This document shows, in pieces, positions 6,124 through 13,445 of a stretch of DNA of 15,162 nt. The stretch is taken from contig CAYNNU010000033.1 of assembly GCA_964398645.1 (NCBI GenBank), positions 1-15,162 on the forward strand, in the 5' to 3' direction. A program made the translations under genes and the position numbers. The number at the start of each line of letters is the position of its first letter. The first letter of the stretch is position 1. A model generated the notes under the pieces. It was not told where the DNA came from. It did not search any database and saw only the letters and a list, made by a program, of their open reading frames with translations. The stretch is from Spirochaeta_B sp964398645. Its GTDB lineage: Bacteria; Spirochaetota; Spirochaetia; DSM-27196; DSM-8902.

Positions 6124-7623
6124 ATGAAAAAGCCATATATCCTTGCATTTGACGCAGGCACCACCAGCTCTAGAGCAATCATCTTCGACCATGACAGCCG
6201 GATAATCGGCACCGCCCAACAAGAATTCCCTCAAATCTATCCGCAGCCCGGTTGGGTAGAACACGACCCCATGGAAATTTGGGCTACTCAAAGCGGTGTT
6301 GCACGGCAAGTCTTGGAAAAATGTAGCATCAGTCCTACCCAGATCGCGGCTATAGGCATTACAAACCAACGCGAAACAACCATTCTGTGGCAAAAATCTA
6401 ACGGAAAACCAATTTCCAACGCCATCGTTTGGCAGGACAAACGCACAGCCGCACTATGTACTGAACTGAAAAAGCGCGGTCTAGAGCAGGAAGTTAGGCA
6501 GCGAACCGGTCTGGTCATTGACTCATATTTCAGCGCAACCAAAATCGCTTGGATGCTCCAACAAAATCCCGAGTTTAGAAAACAAGCAGAAAATGGCGAA
6601 ATTCTTTTTGGCACAGTAGACAGCTGGCTGGTCTACAATCTTACCCGCGGAAAAGTCCATGCAACCGATTATTCAAACGCTTCCCGGACCATGTTATTCA
6701 ACATCAACACCCTCGATTGGGACGACTTTCTTTTGAAAGAACTCAATATTCCACGGGCAATGCTGCCGGAAGTTAAAGCATCTAGCACCCTATACGGCAC
6801 AACAGATCCAAAAACCTTTGGAGGCGCAGAAATTCCAATCGCCGGCATTGCCGGAGACCAGCAAGCAGCTCTTTTCGGCCAAGCCTGCTGGGAAAAAGGA
6901 ATGGCAAAAAACACCTACGGAACCGGCTCATTTATTTTGATGAATACCGGAACTCAGCCCATCCATTCCCAAAACGGCTTAATAACAACAATTGCCTGGG
7001 GGCTTAATTCCCGCGTTGAATATGCCCTGGAAGGTAGCGTATTCATTACCGGGGCAGCCGTACAATGGCTCAGAGACGAAATGAAGGTTCTCAACGACGC
7101 CTCAGACAGTGAATACTTTGCCGGCAAAGTTACCGACAGTGGGGGCGTATATGTTGTCCCCGCCTTTGCCGGGCTCGGAGCACCATATTGGGACATGTAT
7201 GCGAGAGGCACAATCGTCGGAATTACCCGCGGAACCGGTATGAATCATATTATCCGCGCTACCCTGGAAAGCCTTGCCTACCAAGTACGTGATGTCGCTG
7301 ATTGCATGACTGCAGACAGTGGCATCGCCCTACAAGAACTCAAAGCCGACGGTGGCGCGGCAGCCAATAATTTCATCATGCAATTTCAGGCCGACATTCT
7401 AAACACACCTGTAATTCGACCAAAGCTGCTTGAAACCACAGCCCTCGGGGCGGCAATGCTTGCCGGTCTTGCAACTGGATTTTGGCAGGACACCAAAGAC
7501 ATTGGGAATCATCAAGAAATTGACCGTATTTTCAAACCCGAAATTACTGACGAAAATCGCAACAGTCTATACACTGGCTGGCGGCGGGCAGTTGAACGTT
7601 CACAAGGCTGGATTCAGGAATAA
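6124..7623 (+). CDS. glpK: Glycerol kinase
   Basis: Phosphorylates glycerol with ATP to sn-glycerol-3-phosphate, trapping it in the cytoplasm. The 499-residue length is typical. Visible motifs are DAGTTSSR (10-17), GITNQRET (78-85), VWQDKRT (102-108), HATDYSNASRTM (179-190), the catalytic aspartate D245 in GIAGDQQAALFGQ, and the nucleotide-site YGTGSF (265-270). The ATG at 6124 has AGGGGG six bases upstream; the TTG just before it is less likely. In Firmicutes kinases a histidine about 15 residues before GDQQ is phosphorylated by HPr. The matching stretch here reads KTFGGAEIPIAGIAGDQQ, with no histidine, so that control is probably absent. The gene starts a four-gene operon. The 67-base leader after the repeat array has only a weak promoter candidate (TTGCAG, 17 bases, TAGCAT). 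Confidence 0.97.
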   Translation: MKKPYILAFDAGTTSSRAIIFDHDSRIIGTAQQEFPQIYPQPGWVEHDPMEIWATQSGVARQVLEKCSISPTQIAAIGITNQRETTILWQKSNGKPISNAIVWQDKRTAALCTELKKRGLEQEVRQRTGLVIDSYFSATKIAWMLQQNPEFRKQAENGEILFGTVDSWLVYNLTRGKVHATDYSNASRTMLFNINTLDWDDFLLKELNIPRAMLPEVKASSTLYGTTDPKTFGGAEIPIAGIAGDQQAALFGQACWEKGMAKNTYGTGSFILMNTGTQPIHSQNGLITTIAWGLNSRVEYALEGSVFITGAAVQWLRDEMKVLNDASDSEYFAGKVTDSGGVYVVPAFAGLGAPYWDMYARGTIVGITRGTGMNHIIRATLESLAYQVRDVADCMTADSGIALQELKADGGAAANNFIMQFQADILNTPVIRPKLLETTALGAAMLAGLATGFWQDTKDIGNHQEIDRIFKPEITDENRNSLYTGWRRAVERSQGWIQE

Positions 7624-7641
7624 CTTAGCCAGGGAGGAAAC

Positions 7642-9162
7642 ATGTATACACAGCTTCAAGCAGGCACTCCCCTGCAGGCAGATGTAGCCATCATCGGAGC
7701 CGGCGTAAGCGGTGCATCTGTCGCCCGCACCCTTTCCCGCTATTCATTAGACGTCATCTTGCTGGAAAAAACAGCTGATGTATGTTTTGGAACCTCAAAA
7801 GCCAATAGCGGAATTGTTCACGGCGGATTCCATCATCATAAAAAATATCTGAAAACAAAGCTGGAAATACAAGGAAACCTCATGTTTGACCAGCTGCACC
7901 GAGAACTGGATTTCCCTTTCGAAAGATGTGGCATTCTGGTAGCGGCAATGAACGAAGAAGAGCTCAAGCACACCCAATATTTATACCAGCAGGGAATCGA
8001 TAATGGTGCCATCGGTATTGAGATGTGTTCGCGCGACCGCATCCGTGAACTAGAACCCAAGCTTCACACGGATGTAATCGGGGGAGTATATGCTCCAAGC
8101 GGCGGAATTGTTGAACCATATCGATTTGGCTTCGCTATGGTAGAGTCGGCTCACAAAAACGGGGTTACAGTCGTAAACAATTTTCCTGTTTCAGCGGTCA
8201 GCACCACTAGCGGAGATAACAACTCATCAAAGCGAAAATTTACTCTTCATACAGAAGATGGTCGATCTGTTTCCGCTGACTTTGTAGTTAATGCTGCCGG
8301 ATTATTTGCAGACGATATCAGCCGTTTATTCGGCGCGGAAGATTTTCAAATCCGCCCGCGAAAAGGCCAGTATTATCTCTTGGACCGTTGGAGCCAAGCT
8401 GCACCCAAACACGTAGTGTTTCCTGTTCCAAGCAGCATTTCCAAAGGGGTTCTGGTTATCCGCACCGTAGAAGGCACGGTACTCATCGGCCCCACCGCTG
8501 ATGATGTGGAGGACAAACACGATACCACTACTACCAACGAAAAATTGGACCAACTTGTCGATGGTGCCCGCAAACTCGTCCCCGGCATTTCAACTGCCGA
8601 TATCATCACCAGCTTTGCCGGCCTTCGCCCTGCCTTGGCCGATGGCGACTTCTACATTGACGAAAGCAAAAAAGTGCCTGGCCTCATTCAAACTGCCGGC
8701 ATTCAATCACCCGGTCTAACCGCCGCACCAGCCATCGGCGAATACGTCAAAGACTTGCTCAAAAAAGCCGGCTGCACCTTAACCGAAAAGCCGGATTTTG
8801 ATCCCTTCCTTGCCCGGACTCCACGCCTACGCGATGCCGACACCTACGAAGCCGAAGATTTAATCAAACAGAACCCTTCTTACTGCCGCGTAGTGTGCCG
8901 CTGCGAGAATGTGAGTGAAGCTGAAATAATTGCCGCCATAAAAGCCGGACATACAACCCTCGACGGCATCAAGTTTTATTCACGAGCCGGCATGGGGCGT
9001 TGTCAGGGCGGCTTTTGCACTCACCACACAATACAACTCATCGAAGAACACAGCGGAATCCCGTATACAAACGTAAGTAAGCACGGCCCTGGCAGTGAAG
9101 TATTTATCAGCAAACTTGGTGACTATCCAGCCGATCCCCAAGGAGGCCAAAAAGATGCGTAA
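7642..9162 (+). CDS. GlpA-like FAD-dependent glycerol-3-phosphate dehydrogenase with C-terminal BFD [2Fe-2S] domain
   Basis: A 506-residue flavoprotein of the DAO/GlpA family, predicted to oxidise glycerol-3-phosphate to dihydroxyacetone phosphate at the membrane face. The N-terminus has the FAD-binding GAGVSG (19-24) and GTSKANSGIVHGGFH (50-64), the family's substrate and flavin region; GLRPALADGDFYI (327-339) and IQSPGLTAAPAIGEYV (354-369) complete the fold. The last ~90 residues form a BFD-like domain with C419-x-C421 and C454-x4-C459, expected to bind [2Fe-2S]. A strong GGGAGG ribosome site fixes the start, 18 bases after glpK. Its place after glpK and before a second flavoprotein and DUF1667 matches a glycerol cassette common in anaerobes. 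The same family includes other hydroxy-acid dehydrogenases, but the glpK neighbour favours G3P. There is no membrane segment, so a partner must supply any anchoring. Confidence 0.9.
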   Translation: MYTQLQAGTPLQADVAIIGAGVSGASVARTLSRYSLDVILLEKTADVCFGTSKANSGIVHGGFHHHKKYLKTKLEIQGNLMFDQLHRELDFPFERCGILVAAMNEEELKHTQYLYQQGIDNGAIGIEMCSRDRIRELEPKLHTDVIGGVYAPSGGIVEPYRFGFAMVESAHKNGVTVVNNFPVSAVSTTSGDNNSSKRKFTLHTEDGRSVSADFVVNAAGLFADDISRLFGAEDFQIRPRKGQYYLLDRWSQAAPKHVVFPVPSSISKGVLVIRTVEGTVLIGPTADDVEDKHDTTTTNEKLDQLVDGARKLVPGISTADIITSFAGLRPALADGDFYIDESKKVPGLIQTAGIQSPGLTAAPAIGEYVKDLLKKAGCTLTEKPDFDPFLARTPRLRDADTYEAEDLIKQNPSYCRVVCRCENVSEAEIIAAIKAGHTTLDGIKFYSRAGMGRCQGGFCTHHTIQLIEEHSGIPYTNVSKHGPGSEVFISKLGDYPADPQGGQKDA

Positions 9163-10411
9163 CCTCAGCTTTCCAGCAGTCGTTATTGGCGGCGGTGCTG
9201 CCGGAATGGCCGCCGCTAACGAAATTGCCCAAGCCGGCTATCAGGTAGCCTTGATTGAACGCGAACGAACCCTCGGCGGAATCCTTATGCAATGCATCCA
9301 TAATGGTTTTGGTGTTCACGAATTCAAGGAAGAACTCACCGGCCCCGAATATGCCGAACGCTGGGAAAACATTGTCCAAAACCAAAAAATTGATATTTTT
9401 TGCGATACCACCGTCATCGAGCTTAGTGAAAACGGAAATCAAAAAACAGCCGTCTGTGTTTCCCCCTCTCAAGGAATGTTCCATATTGATTGTACCGTAA
9501 TTGTACTCGCAGCAGGTTGCCGGGAACGCAACCGCGGCGGCGTCCAAATCCCGGGATCACGCCCAGCAGGGGTATATACTGCAGGGCTCGCCCAAAGAAT
9601 GATTAACATGGAAGGCTATCTACCTGGAAAAGAAGCTGTTATTGTCGGCTCAGGCGATATTGGACTTATCATGGCCCGCCGTATGATGTGGTCAGGATGC
9701 AAAGTTCACGGTGTAGTTGAAATACAACCATACCCAAGCGGTCTTACTCGAAACATCAGTCAATGTTTACAGGATTTTTCCATTCCTCTATACCTCAGCC
9801 ATATTATCAGCAAGATTTACGGCAAACATCGCATCGAGGCTGTCGATATCACTCCGCTCAAGGAAGGACAAGCAGATTACGACAGCACATTCCAACAAGC
9901 ATGCGACACCCTTTTACTTTCGGTTGGGCTAATTCCATCCCAAGAACTTATCAAACCCCTAAATGTTCACATCAATCCGCTAACAAACGGTCCGCAGGTT
10001 GATGGCAGACTAATGACCTCAATCCCCGGCATCTTCGCCTGCGGGAATGTGCTTCATGTGCATGATCTAGTCGACTTTGTCTCGGCCGAAGCGAAGCGTG
10101 CTGGCCGTCATGCCGCAGAATTCCTAGGCGGCTATCAACCTCGAATTCAAATCCGCATCAAGGCTGGATCCAATATTCGCTACACCGCCCCCTCGGCTTT
10201 CAACCCGGAGCGGCCGGAAACCCTTTATTTTCGCCCTATGATTGTCAAAAACAAGGCAGAAGTACAGGTGCTTATACACAATGAAGTGATTCGAACGTTC
10301 AAAAAATCTCACGTACAACCATCAGAAATGATTGAGATTGATACCAGCAAACTCTCAATTTCTGTTGATGATGTCGATCTTTCTACTGTCATGGAGGTTC
10401 GCTTGCAATGA
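9155..10411 (+). CDS. NAD(P)/FAD-dependent oxidoreductase, partner of the GlpA-like protein
   Basis: A 418-residue pyridine nucleotide-disulphide-type oxidoreductase. It has an FAD-binding GGGAAGMAA (12-20), a second dinucleotide-binding GSGDIG (165-170) for NAD(P)H, and the flavin-site segment GIFACGNV (292-299). MQCIHNGFG (45-53) with C47 is a feature of this subgroup. The CxxC disulphide of true thioredoxin-like reductases is absent. It probably passes electrons between the GlpA-like subunit, the iron-sulphur protein DUF1667 and a nicotinamide or quinone pool. That role comes from gene context only. The start at 9155 follows AGGAGG at 8 bases and overlaps the upstream gene by 8 bases; the longer frame from 9095 lies within that gene and is rejected. 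The remaining ~90 C-terminal residues are a small beta-rich domain. Confidence 0.88.
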   Translation: MRNLSFPAVVIGGGAAGMAAANEIAQAGYQVALIERERTLGGILMQCIHNGFGVHEFKEELTGPEYAERWENIVQNQKIDIFCDTTVIELSENGNQKTAVCVSPSQGMFHIDCTVIVLAAGCRERNRGGVQIPGSRPAGVYTAGLAQRMINMEGYLPGKEAVIVGSGDIGLIMARRMMWSGCKVHGVVEIQPYPSGLTRNISQCLQDFSIPLYLSHIISKIYGKHRIEAVDITPLKEGQADYDSTFQQACDTLLLSVGLIPSQELIKPLNVHINPLTNGPQVDGRLMTSIPGIFACGNVLHVHDLVDFVSAEAKRAGRHAAEFLGGYQPRIQIRIKAGSNIRYTAPSAFNPERPETLYFRPMIVKNKAEVQVLIHNEVIRTFKKSHVQPSEMIEIDTSKLSISVDDVDLSTVMEVRLQ

Positions 10412-10809
10412 AAAACCCTACTGAATCAGCAGTCCGCGAAATGATTTGTATTGCCTGCCCCATCGGATGTCATCTCAAAGTTCATCAGGAGAATGAGGCT
10501 GTTGTTGTGAGCGGAAATAAATGCCAACGTGGCCAAATTTATGCTACCGAAGAATGGTTTTCTCCAAAAAGAATGGTAACCACCAGCTGCCCAATTGCAA
10601 ACGCTGATGCTGCAACAGAAACCCAAATAGGGAAAGGCATTACACGAGTGCCGGTAAGAAGCAGCAAGCCGGTACCAAAAGAACTCATCTCGCAGTTGCT
10701 TGATACCCTGCACAAACTTCCCATCAAACCACCATTGCCCGGTGGCAGCATTGTCATTTCAAACTTCGCCAATACGGGTATTGATATTATTACGACTCAC
10801 AGCATTTAA
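10408..10809 (+). CDS. DUF1667 protein, predicted iron-sulphur electron carrier
   Basis: A 133-residue protein of the DUF1667 family, which regularly follows the two flavoproteins above in anaerobes. Its N-terminus has C14-x2-C17-x3-C21 then C39 in GNKCQRGQIY, and a further C61. The first four resemble the [4Fe-4S] motif at the start of molybdopterin oxidoreductases, so electron transfer is the likely job (inference). There is no signal peptide or membrane segment. The ATG overlaps the upstream stop by four bases, and GGAGG lies 10 bases before it, so it is the last gene of the glp operon. Its TAA shares the palindrome TTAA (10806-10809) with the stop of the AMMECR1 gene on the other strand, leaving no room for a terminator between them. 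Confidence 0.85.
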   Translation: MKNPTESAVREMICIACPIGCHLKVHQENEAVVVSGNKCQRGQIYATEEWFSPKRMVTTSCPIANADAATETQIGKGITRVPVRSSKPVPKELISQLLDTLHKLPIKPPLPGGSIVISNFANTGIDIITTHSI

Positions 10810-11414
10810 GCACAATTTGTAGCAACATCAATTTTTTCAGGTCCATACTTCTCTACTGAATACCGCCAGATCATTGGTGCATTCGTTTTCCATAGCCCCT
10901 CTTCAAGCCCTGCCTTGCGGCACAAGGCATCCAAAAATACTTCTTTTTCGGAAAGCTGCTCCCACACCTGCGGTAAAAAAGTTGCTCTCTTGCCCAAATA
11001 CTCCAAAATTAATCCATCGATACCCGGCTGCAATTTCTCCAGCAAATCGTCAGCCCCGCTATACTCAAGTTCTTGTGGTTCACTCAAAACTGAGACTTCC
11101 ACAGTCAAAGATGATAATTCATCTTCACCAACGGGTGAAAAGCGAGGATCATGCAAGGCAGCCGCCACTGCGTTTTTACTGATATCCTGCCACAGCGGCC
11201 GATGTGCCCGCAAAGTGCCGATACAAGCGCGCAACTGTTTATTTTTAGCAAGAGTAACAAAGGTAGCCCCCATTTCGCTTAATTGGGCATAATTCATCAT
11301 TTCATGTGCATACATTTTTTCAAAAAGTTCCAGCTCGTCCTTCTTACCACAAACTGCAGCACAAATAGAGTATTTTGCCATGGATACAAGTATAGCAGCT
11401 ACATCTTTATTCAT
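10806..11414 (-). CDS. amrA: AmmeMemoRadiSam system protein A (AMMECR1 domain)
   Basis: A 202-residue cytoplasmic protein with the AMMECR1 fold, related to the human protein of that name, whose gene is deleted in a syndrome with midface hypoplasia and elliptocytosis. The hallmark LRACIGTL is at residues 61-68, followed by NAVAAALHDPRF (81-92) and ATFLPQVWEQL (145-154). The invariant cysteine C64 and surrounding residues form a conserved cleft, suggesting a catalytic or RNA-binding site (family knowledge). The ATG at 11414 is chosen because AAGGAG lies six bases upstream; starts at 11435 and 11429 lack this. It overlaps the end of the Memo gene by 8 bases, so the three genes form one operon. 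The C-terminus ends at the shared TTAA with DUF1667. The biochemical function in bacteria is unresolved as far as I know. Confidence 0.92.
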   Translation of the reverse strand: MNKDVAAILVSMAKYSICAAVCGKKDELELFEKMYAHEMMNYAQLSEMGATFVTLAKNKQLRACIGTLRAHRPLWQDISKNAVAAALHDPRFSPVGEDELSSLTVEVSVLSEPQELEYSGADDLLEKLQPGIDGLILEYLGKRATFLPQVWEQLSEKEVFLDALCRKAGLEEGLWKTNAPMIWRYSVEKYGPEKIDVATNCA

Positions 11415-12237
11415 GGCTTTCTCCTTCATCAGCAAAAGTCACCGCGCCATATCCAACAACCCGTTCCTGATCATTATGAGATTGACCAGAATGGGCATAT
11501 CCAATCAAGTTTGACTTCCAATTACGAATTTTTGCTAACTTCATTACAGCAAGAATTCCAGCCAGCCCACATGCCTCAGCCTTCTGAGCAGAATCAAAAT
11601 CAAGCTGTACTATTTCATCCAATAATTCCAAATCTGTTTTCTGGGCATCAATAGCTGAGTGAAAATGGCTTAAATCACTGCTGATCAGCAAAAGATCAGT
11701 ATCTTGGAGCTCTCGATCTAGTAGCTGGCAAATCTTTTCTGTTTCGATTTTCCCCGTTACAATTGGCAAGATGCGTGCGTCCGGCCATACATACTGAATA
11801 AATGGCAGCATCACCTCCAAGGAATGCTCCTTCGCATGAGCTTCATCTAACACATTCAAGAAGGCATACTTCTTGTTCAAGCTTTCAACTGCATCAGTAT
11901 CTATAAAACTTTTTCCAATTGGGCTCAAAAAGGCCGTAGCACTGCTCAATGCAAGCCCCTGAATATCAACATAATGTGCTGGACCTATCATCACTATTCT
12001 TTGCGGCTTCATTTTTGCAGCCGCCGAAAATACCCGGCCGGCCAATGCACCGCTAAATGCGTAGCCAGCATGGGGCGCAATGAAGCCACGAATGGCAGCC
12101 TTACCGACAACGGAACCAGTGGCCACACCAGCTTTGTCCAAATACCCTGCAATCAATTGCCGCAATTCTTCCGGTTCAGAAGGATAAAAACTACCAGCTA
12201 CAACAGCCGGCCGTTCCCAATCTTTCATTTTTCCCAC
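11407..12237 (-). CDS. amrB: AmmeMemoRadiSam system protein B (Memo / LigB-like)
   Basis: A 276-residue Memo-family protein with the fold of non-haem iron class III dioxygenases (LigB). The candidate metal ligands are conserved: H56 in APHAGY, H88 in GPAHY and H191 in SSDLSHF. H138 in EHSLEVMLPF, D188 and C223 in EACG complete the pocket known from human MEMO1. A redox or dioxygenase-like reaction is plausible but unproven, and in an anaerobe oxygen use would be surprising. The start is a GTG at 12237, five bases after GGGAGG; the in-frame ATG at 12228 is 14 bases from that site and less likely. It begins 12 bases after the radical SAM stop and overlaps the AMMECR1 gene. Confidence 0.93.
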   Translation of the reverse strand: MGKMKDWERPAVVAGSFYPSEPEELRQLIAGYLDKAGVATGSVVGKAAIRGFIAPHAGYAFSGALAGRVFSAAAKMKPQRIVMIGPAHYVDIQGLALSSATAFLSPIGKSFIDTDAVESLNKKYAFLNVLDEAHAKEHSLEVMLPFIQYVWPDARILPIVTGKIETEKICQLLDRELQDTDLLLISSDLSHFHSAIDAQKTDLELLDEIVQLDFDSAQKAEACGLAGILAVMKLAKIRNWKSNLIGYAHSGQSHNDQERVVGYGAVTFADEGESHE

Positions 12238-12249
12238 ATCATCCTCCCT

Positions 12250-13290
12250 TTACCAAATTCCTGGAATTTCATTCCCACATTGGGAACAAATACCGCCAAA
12301 GCCGCTTATCTTTGTATTTTCTCGCTCAATACATGCGTTTCCGCAATTCGGACAAACTGTTGTAGCTCGTATACCCACATTGCCAGGGTACACATATCGT
12401 AAGCCCGCAGCACGAAAAATCTTCACTGCCCGCTGGATTGTGACAACAGGCGTGGGAGGAACATTCAACATTCTATGCGCTGGATAAAAGGCAGAAATAT
12501 GTACAGGAATATCCGGCGAAAGAGAAACCAAAAATGCTGCGGCCCCTTTTAGCTGAGCATCATCATCGTTTATTCCTGGCACAATCAACATGCTAATTTC
12601 CAGCCAAATACCAGCCCGAAAAACTTCTTGAATAGTTTCCAACACAGGATAAACATCCACTCCGGTATATTTTGTATGAATATCAGGAGAAAACGCTTTT
12701 AAATCTATGTTGATTGCATCTATCCATGGCAAAATAAATTCACGAGCCTTGGCAGAAAAATAGCCATTGCTTACCCAAATTGATTTCAATCCTTGCTCAC
12801 GGGCTGCCACAGCAACATCACGGGCATATTCAATCCACACGGTTGGTTCATTATACGTGAAGGCGATACCCCAAGCGCCACTATCCTTCGCTGCATTCGC
12901 AGCCTGTTCGGGCTCCACATAATTCTCTTTTGAGTTATGAAAACCAAGGGTTTTACGCGGGAACAGCAATTCTGAATTTTGGCACCATCGACAACGCATA
13001 GTACAACCATATGTTCCCATTGAATACACCATACTTCCAGGCGCGACATGATACAAGGGCTTTTTTTCAATTGGGTCAAGATGTATAGCAGCAGGAAGAC
13101 CATATCGCTCTTCCACTATTCGGCCTTCGCCGTTTTCTCCGGGAACATGTCGCCGAACCCCGCAAAAGCCCGCCGTATGCAACGGCAGCCTGCACTCATG
13201 ATGACATACCTCACACTGAAGAAAATCTCCATCCTGAAATGCAAGCTTTTTTTGCTTCAAACGTGTATTCATTCCTCTTTCAGTATACAT
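12250..13290 (-). CDS. amrS: AmmeMemoRadiSam system radical SAM enzyme
   Basis: A 346-residue radical S-adenosylmethionine enzyme of the PflA-like branch. The cluster motif C96-x3-C100-x2-C103 (GCTMRCRWCQN) binds the [4Fe-4S] that cleaves SAM. FTYNEPT (144-150) and VSNGYF (173-178) fit the SAM site. In front lies a second cysteine set (C26, C29, C33, C43), and the C-terminus is a zinc-ribbon (C313, C316, C335, C338) ending in the family's usual IPGIW. The frame extends to 13401, but that start lies inside tRNA-Arg on the other strand. With a promoter predicted at 13353-13325, the ATG at 13290 (28-base leader) or 13272 is likely. The latter has GAGGA but too close. This is the first gene of the operon. 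The substrate is unknown. Confidence 0.9.
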   Translation of the reverse strand: MYTERGMNTRLKQKKLAFQDGDFLQCEVCHHECRLPLHTAGFCGVRRHVPGENGEGRIVEERYGLPAAIHLDPIEKKPLYHVAPGSMVYSMGTYGCTMRCRWCQNSELLFPRKTLGFHNSKENYVEPEQAANAAKDSGAWGIAFTYNEPTVWIEYARDVAVAAREQGLKSIWVSNGYFSAKAREFILPWIDAINIDLKAFSPDIHTKYTGVDVYPVLETIQEVFRAGIWLEISMLIVPGINDDDAQLKGAAAFLVSLSPDIPVHISAFYPAHRMLNVPPTPVVTIQRAVKIFRAAGLRYVYPGNVGIRATTVCPNCGNACIERENTKISGFGGICSQCGNEIPGIW

Positions 13291-13321
13291 CCGCCTGCCA
13301 TTTTTCCAAAGGCTACCAAGC

Positions 13322-13350
13322 TTGATATATTCTTTCCCTTCTGGTATTTT
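13322..13350 (+). promoter_or_regulatory. Sigma-70 promoter of tRNA-Arg (and probably pepD)
   Basis: TTGATA (13322-13327), a 17-base spacer and TATTTT (13345-13350) place the transcript start about two bases before tRNA-Arg. It occupies the same bases as the opposing promoter of the radical SAM operon. As only 13 bases separate the tRNA from the next ATG, it probably drives both. Confidence 0.6.
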
Positions 13351-13353
13351 CAA
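13325..13353 (-). promoter_or_regulatory. Possible sigma-70 promoter of the AmmeMemoRadiSam operon
   Basis: On the minus strand TTGAAA (13353-13348), a 17-base spacer and ATATAT (13330-13325) would start transcripts near 13318, about 28 bases before the chosen ATG. With an 18-base spacer the -10 would read TATATC. Its -35 overlaps the -10 of the tRNA-Arg promoter and vice versa. Confidence 0.45.
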
Positions 13354-13358
13354 TGCAT

Positions 13359-13432
13359 GCTCCGGTAGCTCAGTAGGATAGAGCAAGTGCCTCCTAAGCA
13401 CTAGGTCGGACGTTCGAATCGTCTCCGGGGCA
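13359..13432 (+). tRNA. tRNA-Arg(CCT)
   Basis: A 74-nt tRNA. GCTCCGG pairs with CCGGGGC (one T:G wobble) and the discriminator is A. D arm GCTC...GAGC; anticodon stem-loop AGTGC-CTCCTAA-GCACT gives anticodon CCT, reading AGG; T arm is GGACG-TTCGAAT-CGTCT with one G:U. CCA is not encoded. pepD begins 13 bases later. Confidence 0.97.
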
Positions 13433-13445
13433 ATAGGCGGTAATT

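Noticed and set aside
5923..6393. A 156-residue minus-strand frame across the repeats and the start of glpK
   Set aside because: It crosses the repeat array and the glpK ribosome site and has no protein-like pattern.
9095..9154. N-terminal extension of the second flavoprotein to 9095
   Set aside because: It lies entirely within the upstream gene; AGGAGG at 9141-9146 clearly serves the ATG at 9155.
13291..13401. N-terminal extension of the radical SAM protein to 13401
   Set aside because: It would start inside tRNA-Arg on the opposite strand and read through the predicted promoters; the residues are not like the family N-terminus.
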